Shown here one piece after another: positions 1 to 7,569 of a stretch of DNA of 7,569 bases (positions are counted from its first letter, which is position 1; every line of letters begins with the position of its first letter). The notes under the pieces were generated by a model. That model was not told the DNA's origin, made no database searches, and saw nothing but the letters and a program-made list of their open reading frames with translations. The translations under genes were made by a program, and so were the position numbers. This DNA is from Thiobacillus sp. UBA2597 (lineage in GTDB: Bacteria > Pseudomonadota > Gammaproteobacteria > Burkholderiales > Thiobacillaceae): positions 43,625 to 51,193 of the forward strand of contig DDKN01000049.1 in NCBI GenBank assembly GCA_002339725.1. Reading direction: 5' to 3'.

Positions 1-34
1 GAAACTATGCTGCCTGCCGGTTTGGCGAGGGCGC

Positions 35-63
35 ATTGTAGCCAGCGCGGGCGCGGCTGAACA
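35..63 (-). promoter_or_regulatory. Possible sigma70-type promoter for a gene beyond the left edge
   Basis: On the minus strand, TACAAT (35-40) matches the -10 consensus TATAAT at five of six bases. It is preceded after 17 bases by TGTTCA (58-63), a weak -35 matching TTGACA at three positions. The element lies just after the histidine kinase stop codon and points away from it, so it would drive a gene starting outside the window. A single good -10 in a GC-rich genome is only suggestive. Confidence 0.35.
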
Positions 64-71
64 CCTCGAGA

Positions 72-2411
<2,340 letters not shown>

Positions 2412-2462
2412 ATCGGGAGAAACCCTTGTTTAAATTGGTGAGCAAGGCTAACCGAATGGAGC

Positions 2463-2480
2463 CGGCCGGCCCACCGGCCG
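2463..2480. repeat. Perfect 7-bp inverted repeat upstream of the kinase
   Basis: CGGCCGG (2463-2469) and CCGGCCG (2474-2480) pair perfectly around a four-base loop, CCCA. It lies about 50 bases upstream of the kinase ATG. Neither strand has a T-run after it, so an intrinsic terminator is unlikely. It could be an operator, part of a structured leader, or only a feature of a GC-rich spacer. Confidence 0.5.
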
Positions 2481-2485
2481 ATTAC

Positions 2486-2755
2486 TTACGAAACAGACAC
2501 ATGCCGCTCACCGACCGGCAAATGCGGCGATTTTCCCAGATTCAGGTGCCGAATGGGCAATTGTGATGGGTTTGCCGGCGGAATGTCCGAAACGGATCGA
2601 ACCCGGCCGTCGAGTGCGGCGACCGCCCCGCCTGCGGCTCCCGGCGCCACCCCGGCCGGGGCCCGGTGCCCCGGGCCGGTTGACGGCAAACAGGCGTCGG
2701 GTACCGCCTTCAGTATCCCAATGATCTGACTTCCACTGAATCTACTGTTGCGCAT
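2486..2755 (-). pseudogene. Truncated IS3-family transposase OrfA (N-terminus only)
   Basis: The protein begins MRNSRFSGSQIIGILK, matching the usual start of IS3-family OrfA (pattern M(K/R)(K/N)SRF(S/T)xxQIIGILK), where a helix-turn-helix DNA-binding domain begins. After about residue 17 the resemblance ends. The expected Glu-Ala-Gly and CRKHGIS-type stretch is replaced by a Pro/Gly/Ala-rich sequence that looks like read-through of non-coding DNA up to the stop at 2486. The full OrfA would be about 85-100 residues of helix-rich sequence, and no OrfB with a DDE core follows. The start codon is well supported by AAGGAGG five bases upstream. It cannot encode a working transposase. Confidence 0.65.
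2652..2679. repeat. Strong GC hairpin, 11-bp stem with one bulged base
   Basis: The left arm CCGGCC (2652-2657) plus GGGGC (2658-2662) pairs with GCCCC (2668-2672) and GGCCGG (2674-2679), with G2673 bulged and a five-base loop. A 12-base perfect palindrome, CCCCGGCCGGGG (2650-2661), overlaps it, so alternative foldings are possible. There is no T-tract on either side. It lies next to the point where IS similarity ends, so it may belong to the sequence abutting the IS scar rather than to the IS itself. Confidence 0.55.
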
Positions 2756-2829
2756 TTCGGCCTCCTTGGCAGCATAGTCTGCCCGAAGACCTCCATTTAT
2801 GCGTGGCTCGATTTTAGGGGAGGTTTACA
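2702..2829 (-). mobile_element. Left-end remnant of an IS3-family insertion sequence
   Basis: The first roughly 17 codons of an OrfA-type transposase (2755 downward), preceded by a strong ribosome site, mark the left end of an IS3-family element. The terminus is tentatively at TGT (2827-2829), since IS3-family ends typically begin with TG and carry a C-run, as seen here in TGTAAACCTCCCC. It lies 74 bases before the ATG, a normal distance for this family. Transposase similarity stops near 2702, and I find no matching right end between 2412 and 2700, so the body and right end have been deleted. The element is inactive. The exact terminus is inference. Confidence 0.55.
2761..2767 (-). promoter_or_regulatory. 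Strong Shine-Dalgarno for the truncated OrfA
   Basis: AAGGAGG on the minus strand, with a five-base spacer to the ATG at 2755-2753. It is the best ribosome site in the window and shows that the OrfA start is genuine, although the gene behind it is broken. Confidence 0.6.
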
Positions 2830-3861
2830 ATGCATCCAACCAATGGCAGGACCATTTGCTAATCCAAACAGGTCAACCTGCGTTAACGGGTTTCCCCCCA
2901 CATACGCATAGAGATTGATGCCCCCCTCCAACCCAATCGGATCGGATTGAATGTACCGCCCCGTACCCGGGTCATAGTCCCGATAGTAGTTGTAATGCAA
3001 ATTGGTCTCGGCATCGTGATACTGGCCGGGGAACCGCAGATTCATCACAAAGGCCCCCAGGTTGCTCGGGTTCTCATTGGCGGCGTTCGCCCCGAACGGC
3101 TCGTCGTTGTCCCAGCGCCAGACGATTTGCCGGTTCGCATCGGTCACCACCCGCGGGCTGCCCAGCTGGTCGGCATGGATGGCATAGGCCACCTCCTCGC
3201 CGTCGACCTGATCCAGCTGCGCGGCGTCGGCCACGGTGAACTCGCCCACGGTGTTCTGGCTGGTCAGCTTGAGCAGATAGTCGACGTTGGCCTCGAAGCG
3301 GTATTCGCCCAGCGCCAGGCTTTGGTTCTGGCTGCCCGGCGCCGCGGTGGCCACGGTTTCGCCACCGGCGTGCTGGATGCGGTAGGCCACCTGCGCCGTG
3401 GGGCCGGCCTGGCCGATCCAGTTGACGCTGAGCCGGTAGGTGCCGCGCTTGGGGGCGCGCAATACCCATTGCACGGTACCAAACGGGTCGTAGCCGTAGA
3501 CGGGCTTGAGGGTGAAGGCGTTGCCGGCGAGATCAACCGCGGTGAGGGTGACGCTGTTATCCCCCGGTTGCAGGGTGAGCGCCCAGTTGAACTGCTCGGT
3601 CTGCGGGTTGCCGCCCTGGGCCTGAAGCTGAGCGGGGTTTTCCAGATGGACGACCGCGCCGGGCTCGTCGGCCCGCCCGGTTATCGTGATGACGGGTTGA
3701 TTGAACCGGCTGCCGGTGGGCGGGCTAAGGTCGACGATCTGCGGCGGCCGGGTGTCGACGGTGTAGCGGCCTTGCAGGCGGGCGACTTCGCCCAGGCCGT
3801 TGCGTACCGTGGCGGTCCACAGGTGCTCGCCGTCGGCCAGGGTCTGCTCGGCTTGCATCAT
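2797..3861 (-). CDS. RHS core-domain protein fragment with golvesin-like domain, truncated at both ends
   Basis: 354 residues. Residues 1-35 look like the second half of an Ig-like domain (LADGEHLWTATVRN), followed by another Ig-like unit (about 36-120). Residues 128-213 resemble a golvesin/Xly carbohydrate-binding-type beta domain (YRLSVNW, H-GGE, LGEYRFE, TVADAAQ). Residues 225-335 are the RHS repeat-associated core: DQLGSPRVVTD, RFPGQYHD, YYRDYDPGTGRYIQSDPIG, and a GGIN-YAYVGGNP string ending in DLFGLANG. Family members are usually large exported proteins with YD repeats and a variable C-terminal toxin or effector tip. Here there is no signal peptide and no YD array, and only about 20 residues follow the core, the last ones probably encoded by IS DNA. 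The start is TTG 3864 or ATG 3861/3858, only 52 bases after the pseudopilin stop, so the 5' portion is missing rather than hidden. It is probably a non-functional remnant. Its position suggests the parent was a partner or substrate of the adjacent secretion system. Confidence 0.8.
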   Translation of the reverse strand: MMQAEQTLADGEHLWTATVRNGLGEVARLQGRYTVDTRPPQIVDLSPPTGSRFNQPVITITGRADEPGAVVHLENPAQLQAQGGNPQTEQFNWALTLQPGDNSVTLTAVDLAGNAFTLKPVYGYDPFGTVQWVLRAPKRGTYRLSVNWIGQAGPTAQVAYRIQHAGGETVATAAPGSQNQSLALGEYRFEANVDYLLKLTSQNTVGEFTVADAAQLDQVDGEEVAYAIHADQLGSPRVVTDANRQIVWRWDNDEPFGANAANENPSNLGAFVMNLRFPGQYHDAETNLHYNYYRDYDPGTGRYIQSDPIGLEGGINLYAYVGGNPLTQVDLFGLANGPAIGWMHCKPPLKSSHA

Positions 3862-3913
3862 CAACCCGACCCCATGTCAATAAGCCATGCGATCCAGATG
3901 CCTGCCCCTGGCT

Positions 3914-4453
3914 TTATCTCGCTGGCGCTGTGACAACCCGATCCTTCGGGGGCATGGCGTCCGCTGCCTTGCCGGACGGCGCAGGCACATGGTCGACATA
4001 TTCGAAGAGCCATTGACGATACTGGTCTCGGCTCTCGAAGGCCTGGTTGGCCAGGTCGAAGTTGGACTGCTTGAGCGGCTCGTCCTCGGATAGGCTATAG
4101 ACGCCGCGGATGCCGCCATCGGGCGCCCTGACTAAACCCCACTCGGCCTTGCCGGTGATGGGGTCGGGATAGAGGCGGCGCAGATGGCGCACCCGGGTGG
4201 GGAAACGCCGGTCTTCCAGCAGGTCTTCCAGTTTTCTGGGATAGTGCTTCACGCCGCCCGGGCCGCGCTGATAGTAGCTGGCGATCGCCCGGCGGTATTG
4301 ATCGCCAACGAACAGCAGCTCAGCCTCTTTTTCGCGTTTGACCTGGGTGTGCCAGACGGTGCCGAGCAAGGCCAGCGCGGTGCCGGCGATGGCCACTGCA
4401 AACAGTATGGCGACAAGGGTGAAGCCTTGGGAGCGGTGAGGGGGCGGCGACAT
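3914..4453 (-). CDS. Third GspG-like pseudopilin, lacking the Glu5 residue
   Basis: 179 residues. The N-terminus reads MSPPPHRSQG, then FTLVAILFAVAIAG: a type IV prepilin leader cleaved after Gly10, followed by a hydrophobic helix. After cleavage, position 5 is Ala instead of the nearly invariant Glu (FTLVA against FTLIE in its two neighbours). Among T2SS pseudopilins the tip protein GspK is the known exception of this kind, so this one may sit at the tip or initiate assembly, which is inference. The globular part keeps YPRKLEDLLED, matching YPESL and WPESL in the paralogues, and a DPITGKAEWG stretch, then has a longer C-terminal tail (about 130-179) rich in charged and Pro residues and without the terminal ...EW motif. 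It starts three bases after the previous gene's stop. Inner-membrane inserted, it would be processed by a prepilin peptidase not seen here. Confidence 0.88.
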   Translation of the reverse strand: MSPPPHRSQGFTLVAILFAVAIAGTALALLGTVWHTQVKREKEAELLFVGDQYRRAIASYYQRGPGGVKHYPRKLEDLLEDRRFPTRVRHLRRLYPDPITGKAEWGLVRAPDGGIRGVYSLSEDEPLKQSNFDLANQAFESRDQYRQWLFEYVDHVPAPSGKAADAMPPKDRVVTAPAR

Positions 4454-4456
4454 GCA

Positions 4457-4825
4457 TCACCACTCGGCGTAGGGGGTGCCGTCGCTGGCAGTGCCCTGGG
4501 CACCGCTATGCACGTCGTAAATGCCGCTGCCGCCCTCGGGCGGCGGCACGATTTGCCAGGTCTCGCGGCTTTCGGTGATGGGGTCCATGGGGATGGTGCG
4601 CAGGTAACGCTTGTCGGCCAGGTCGGCCAGGCTCTCGGGCCAGGTGCCGCGGTCGGCGTGGTATTTGTCGATGGCATCGCGCACCACGGCGAGGTTTTCC
4701 CTGAGCACTGCCTCGCGCGAGCGTTCGAGATGCTGGAAATAGCGTGGCACGGCGAGGGTGAGCAGGGTGGCGAGGATGGCCATGACCACGAGCAACTCAA
4801 TAAGAGTGAAGCCGCGCTTGTTCAT
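4457..4825 (-). CDS. Second GspG-like pseudopilin
   Basis: 122 residues with a minimal leader MNKRG, cleaved before FTLIELLVVMAILATLL. The +1 Phe and Glu5 of the mature protein are present, as in major pseudopilins that build the periplasmic piston of type II systems. The globular domain has DRGTWPESLADLAD, the DPITESRETW turn, and the end YDVHSGAQGT...YAEW, which parallels the first pseudopilin (YDVYSLAQGT...YREW). The pair therefore looks like a tandem duplication that has since diverged. Its length is slightly below the usual 135-150 of GspG. I chose ATG 4825 because it gives the short leader; a longer open frame upstream (to 4894) would run back into the preceding gene. It begins one base after that gene's stop, so the two are probably translationally coupled. 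Of the three it is the most GspG-like and a candidate major subunit. Confidence 0.92.
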   Translation of the reverse strand: MNKRGFTLIELLVVMAILATLLTLAVPRYFQHLERSREAVLRENLAVVRDAIDKYHADRGTWPESLADLADKRYLRTIPMDPITESRETWQIVPPPEGGSGIYDVHSGAQGTASDGTPYAEW

Positions 4826-4826
4826 G

Positions 4827-5309
4827 TCACCATTCCCGGTAGGCCACGCCGTTGAGGCCGGTGCCTTGGGCCAGCGAATAGACGTCATAAACATCCTCCC
4901 CCGCCTGCGGCGCGTCGGGCGGGCTGGCGTAGCTGCGCTTGCCCCAGGTTTCGGCGGCGGGCACGCTGGCGTCGGGGTGAAAGGGGTCGCGCGGCAGGCG
5001 GCGCAGAAAATAGATCATCGGCCGGTCGGGCTTGCGGATGTCGGGCACGCCCTCGACCAGCACGTCCAGGCTTTCCGGATAGCCGCTGGCATCGGCCGCC
5101 ACTTCGATGCGCTTGTCGAGGGCGGCCTGGTGGTAGGCGTCGATGGCTTGCCGAATCTGGCGCAGGGCTTGGCGCAGCTCGGCCTCTTTCTGCCGCTGCC
5201 CGCTCAGCTCGATTAAGGGTGCGGCCAGCATGGCCAAAACCGCGAGGATGGCGACGGCGACCACCATCTCGATGAGGGTAAAGCCTTTAAAACCAGCAGT
5301 GGTCAGCAT
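4827..5309 (-). CDS. First GspG-like pseudopilin
   Basis: 160 residues. The leader MLTTAGFKG is cleaved before FTLIEMVVAVAILAVLAML, with mature Phe1 and Glu5 intact, giving the N-terminal helix needed for membrane insertion and filament assembly. A charged amphipathic stretch (about 34-58, GQRQKEAELRQALRQIRQAI) continues the long alpha helix. The globular domain includes SGYPESLDVLVEG, a LRRLPRDPFHP turn where GspG proteins have DPWG, and the C-terminal YDVYSLAQGTGLNG...REW. It starts 15 bases downstream of the secretin stop, with no strong ribosome site, which fits coupling to secretin translation. It is the family called GspG-like in 'secretion system X' loci. The system's cargo is not known from the sequence. 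Confidence 0.92.
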   Translation of the reverse strand: MLTTAGFKGFTLIEMVVAVAILAVLAMLAAPLIELSGQRQKEAELRQALRQIRQAIDAYHQAALDKRIEVAADASGYPESLDVLVEGVPDIRKPDRPMIYFLRRLPRDPFHPDASVPAAETWGKRSYASPPDAPQAGEDVYDVYSLAQGTGLNGVAYREW

Positions 5310-5324
5310 TGAGCGGTCAGCCGG

Positions 5325-7289
5325 TCAGGGAGTGGCGGCGGGGTCCAGGCTGGGCTGGGGTGATGCCGCTTCGAGCACGGCGGCGGGACGCAGTGCCGGC
5401 GCCAGGGGCGCCACAGGCAAAGGCGCACTGGGCGTGGCCGGTTGCAGCGTGGCGGGCGGAGCCGGCGCGGCGATCTGGGCGACACCTTGGGCCGGACGCA
5501 GGCGCAGTGGCTGGTCGGACACGATTTCATCGGTGCCGGCAAAGAACTCGGCCTCGGCCAGTTCCGGCCGCTCCACCATGCGGATCACGCGCGGGGTGAT
5601 CAGCAGCACGATCTCGGTCTTGTTGCTCTCGTCGCGCTGGCTGGAGAACAGGCGGCCGAGCAGCGGGATATCGCCCAGGCCCGGCACCCTGCTGGCGCCG
5701 GCGCGGTCTTCGTCGGAGATGAGGCCGGCCAGTACCTGGGTTTCGCCGTCTTTCAGCCGGAGTGTGGTCGAGGCGTTGCGGCTGCCCAGTTGATAGGTGA
5801 GCGTGCCGGTGGTGCTCTTGATCTCCTTGACGATGTTCGACACCTCGAGCGCGACCTTGATCGCCACCTCGCTGTCGAGATGAACCTGGGGCTCGACATC
5901 GAGCTTGAGACCGACATCGAGATAGGCGACCGACTCCGACACCACGCCGGTGGCGGTGGTGTTGGCGGTGATCACCGGCACCTTGTCGCCGATGTGGATC
6001 TTGGCCTTTTCCTTGTTGCGCACCCGGATGCGTGGGTTGGCCAACAGATTGACATTGGAATCGTCCTTGCGCAGATTCACCGTGGGCGTGGGGCCGACCA
6101 GGATGTCCGAACCGTCGATGCCCTTGAGCAGTTGAATGGTCAAAGGTGCGTTCACCTTGGTATCGATCGTTTGCGTGGTCGAGCCGATCGGCGCGACCGA
6201 GGTTTGGGTCTCGCGTGCCAGCACGGAAAACTGGTTCGGCCACTGCACGCCCAGGTCGAGCAGCTTCGAGCGCTTCACCTCCATGATCTCCACTTCCAGC
6301 ATCACCTCGGGCTCCGGCCGGTCGCTGATGCGGACCAGGCGCTCGGCCAAGCGCACCGCCTGGGGGGTGTCGCGCACGACCAGCAGGTTGAGTTTTTCGT
6401 CGACGAAGACATCGCGCACCTTGGCCATGGTCTTGACCAGGTTCATCACCTGCTTGGGGTCGGCATTGGCCAGGAAAAAGCTCTTCACCACCAGCTCCTG
6501 GTATTCCTTGCGCTTGTTGGGCTGACCGGGGTAGATCAGCAGGGTGTTGTCGTTCAGCACCTTCTTTTCCAACTGGCTGGTCGCCAGCAGCATGTCCAGG
6601 GCGTCGACGATGGCGGTGTCACGCGCGAACACCGTGGCACGGGTATCCAGCCGCATGTCCTTGTCGAACACGAAGTTGAGCGCCGATTGCCGGGACAGGG
6701 CATCGAAGATCGACCTAAGCGGGGCGTCGCGGAATTCCAGGGTCACCGGGCGGCGCAAGGCGGCAGCGAGCTTGGGCAATTCCACACCGCGCACCTGACC
6801 CGACTGTTCCTCCACCTCTTTCAACAGCCGCTCGGCCTCGGCGTGTTTGGCCGACTGCGCCAGGATGGCACGCAACTTTCCCCGTGCCGCCTCGTAGTCC
6901 TGTTTGGCCAGGGCCTCATTGGCCTCCTTGAGCAGGGTTTGCTGACGTCGCGCCACCTCGACCGCAGACAGGCCAGCCGCGGCGCGCGGGTTTTCGGCAT
7001 GCAGTTGCAGCACCTCGCGATAGAGGCGCTGTGCCTCGTCCAGGCGTGCACCACTCACCGCGGCGTCGGCCTCGGCCAAGAGCCGGGCGATGTGGGCGTC
7101 GCGCGCACGGATGTAGGCCGTGCGGTATTGCAGGTTGTCCGGCGCCGACTGGCTGGCGGCTGCCAACTGCTTGAGCCCCTCCTGTGTCCTGCCCTCGGCC
7201 ATGAGCTTCTGCCCTTCGCGATAGGCGACATCGGTGGCGCAGGCGGCGAGCAGGCAGGCTGCGGTGATCACGATCAAGCCGGTTCTCAT
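5325..7289 (-). CDS. gspD: Outer-membrane lipoprotein secretin of a T2SS/type IV pilus-like system (GspD/MshL family)
   Basis: 654 residues, forming the multimeric outer-membrane gate. A signal peptide ends in a lipobox, LAAC, with Cys17 as the lipidated residue. Residues 22-160 are helical and TPR-like (EGRTQEGLKQLAAASQSAP, DYEAARGKLRAIL), as in MshL-like rather than classical GspD proteins. An STN/N0-type domain follows (about 182-255, LEFRDAPLRSIFDALSRQSA), then a secretin N1-like domain (about 265-322, VVKSFFLANADPKQVMNLV). The secretin barrel is about 328-570, with the family signature VPGLGDIPLLGRLF at 535-548 and TEIVLLITPRVIR at its end. A Pro/Ala-rich tail of about 50 residues (600-654) is unusual and looks disordered. 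ATG 7289 is chosen for the signal peptide and for GAGG eight bases upstream; it overlaps the previous stop as ATGA. Mature lipidation may let it reach the outer membrane without a separate pilotin. The symbol reflects family use only. Confidence 0.95.
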   Translation of the reverse strand: MRTGLIVITAACLLAACATDVAYREGQKLMAEGRTQEGLKQLAAASQSAPDNLQYRTAYIRARDAHIARLLAEADAAVSGARLDEAQRLYREVLQLHAENPRAAAGLSAVEVARRQQTLLKEANEALAKQDYEAARGKLRAILAQSAKHAEAERLLKEVEEQSGQVRGVELPKLAAALRRPVTLEFRDAPLRSIFDALSRQSALNFVFDKDMRLDTRATVFARDTAIVDALDMLLATSQLEKKVLNDNTLLIYPGQPNKRKEYQELVVKSFFLANADPKQVMNLVKTMAKVRDVFVDEKLNLLVVRDTPQAVRLAERLVRISDRPEPEVMLEVEIMEVKRSKLLDLGVQWPNQFSVLARETQTSVAPIGSTTQTIDTKVNAPLTIQLLKGIDGSDILVGPTPTVNLRKDDSNVNLLANPRIRVRNKEKAKIHIGDKVPVITANTTATGVVSESVAYLDVGLKLDVEPQVHLDSEVAIKVALEVSNIVKEIKSTTGTLTYQLGSRNASTTLRLKDGETQVLAGLISDEDRAGASRVPGLGDIPLLGRLFSSQRDESNKTEIVLLITPRVIRMVERPELAEAEFFAGTDEIVSDQPLRLRPAQGVAQIAAPAPPATLQPATPSAPLPVAPLAPALRPAAVLEAASPQPSLDPAATP

Positions 7290-7519
7290 GGTCCAATCCT
7301 CAAGGTCTGCTGCATAGCCAACGGCACGTAGGTGAACGTCATTGCATCGTCTTTCACTTGGTCGAGGCGCCAGCCGTGGTGGGTCTCGCCCTGGCGCACA
7401 GGGAGCACGCGGTTGCCCTGGGCCAGAAACAGCACGTCCTGGCCATTCTCCTGCCACTTGCCGAGATAGGTGAACGGCAGGGGTGGCGGCGCGGGCGGCG
7501 GTGCCGAGACGGCCGACAT
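7286..7519 (-). CDS. C-terminal part of a PilP/GspC-like small component of the secretion system
   Basis: At least 77 residues: a Pro/Ala-rich linker (SAPPPAPPPLP), then a beta-rich domain (FTYLGKWQENGQDVLFLAQGN, RQGETHHGWRLDQVKDDAMTFTYVPL). This pattern, FxYLGK...VFLxxG...VxxGxxxxxxYxxxxI...TxxYxPL, is what PilP- and GspC-type periplasmic homology domains look like, and what is annotated in betaproteobacteria as 'secretion system X translation initiation factor' (a misleading name). Such proteins link the inner-membrane platform to the secretin, fitting the ATGA overlap with the secretin gene. The frame is open from 7567 at the edge, but codon-position GC upstream of 7519 favours a different frame, so I place the start at ATG 7519. 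The expected N-terminal membrane anchor is not visible, and the gene is either cut by the window edge or 5'-truncated. Confidence 0.6.
   Translation of the reverse strand: MSAVSAPPPAPPPLPFTYLGKWQENGQDVLFLAQGNRVLPVRQGETHHGWRLDQVKDDAMTFTYVPLAMQQTLRIGP
7298..7301 (-). promoter_or_regulatory. Ribosome binding site deciding the secretin start
   Basis: GAGG on the minus strand, eight bases before ATG 7289. Together with the signal peptide that begins there, it fixes the secretin start at 7289 and argues against the longer open frame that runs upstream to 7553. Confidence 0.55.
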
Positions 7520-7569
7520 TTGAGGCGCTGATGGTCTTGCGGCCGGCGAACATGCCCAGCAGCGACGCG

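Larger units (their letters stand above)
2412..2701. other. Intergenic stretch between the kinase and the IS remnant, no convincing gene
   Basis: About 290 bases upstream of the kinase start, presumably holding its promoter and 5' untranslated region. No reading frame here has recognisable protein content. An AT-richer patch (TTTAAA near 2427-2432, minus strand) lies some 15-20 bases before the kinase ATG, but no good -35 precedes it, so the promoter cannot be placed. The stretch contains two strong inverted repeats listed separately (2463-2480 and 2652-2679). I see no tRNA, riboswitch or CRISPR structure. Confidence 0.6.

Noticed and set aside
2501..2566. Plus-strand 21-codon frame starting MPLTDRQ, similar to the first residues of some phage-type integrases
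   Set aside because: Similarity covers only about seven residues, there is no ribosome site, and the frame stops at once. Chance is the simpler explanation.
2650..2679. Intrinsic terminator for the RHS/IS transcript
   Set aside because: The stem is strong, but no T-tract follows on either strand.
2947..3933. Plus-strand open frame opposite the RHS fragment
   Set aside because: No domain content and antisense composition, while the minus strand carries the unmistakable RHS core motifs.
5442..7331. Long plus-strand open frame opposite the secretin
   Set aside because: Same His/Gln/Leu-rich antisense pattern. The minus strand encodes a complete secretin with its signature motif.
7290..7553. 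N-terminal extension of the secretin to 7553, giving 742 residues
   Set aside because: It would overlap the PilP-like gene throughout and bury the lipoprotein signal peptide in the interior. GAGG before ATG 7289 and the lipobox support the shorter form.

Overview
The window is GC-rich (roughly 63-66% by eye), and every gene I can support lies on the minus strand, so biological order runs from right to left. Codon use, the layout of the secretin and pseudopilin genes, and RHS proteins with golvesin-like domains all suggest a betaproteobacterium, perhaps Rhodocyclales or Nitrosomonadales/Hydrogenophilales. The lineage is inference from memory; no rRNA or other marker is present.

Right block (about 7519 to 3914): a tightly packed part of an operon for a type II secretion/type IV pilus-like machine. 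It holds the end of a small PilP/GspC-like protein, an outer-membrane lipoprotein secretin (GspD/MshL-like, 654 aa), and three consecutive GspG-like pseudopilins of 160, 122 and 179 aa. Adjacent genes are 15, 1 and 3 bases apart, or overlap by 4 bases (ATGA). This matches loci annotated in betaproteobacteria as 'secretion system X' (secretin plus GspG-like 1, 2 and 3). No ATPase, platform protein or prepilin peptidase is in view.

Middle block (3861 to 2412): an RHS-family gene (354 aa) directly downstream of the pseudopilins. It keeps only a partial Ig-like region, a golvesin-like beta domain and the RHS core. It has no signal peptide and no YD-repeat array, and its end appears to run into the left end of an IS3-family insertion sequence, itself cut back to about 125 bp. 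The rest is a non-coding stretch with strong GC hairpins. I read this block as decayed: a large secreted RHS protein that probably belonged to the adjacent secretion locus, truncated at both ends.

Left block (2411 to 72): a complete membrane-bound hybrid sensor histidine kinase (779 aa) with a periplasmic Cache-like sensor, HisKA, HATPase and two receiver domains. A promoter-like element at the left edge probably serves a gene beyond the window.

The most interesting points are the three-pseudopilin locus paired with an RHS protein, the third pseudopilin lacking the usual Glu5, the double truncation of the RHS gene with an IS3 scar, and a reading-frame switch at the right edge hinting at a second rearrangement junction or an assembly or sequencing error.
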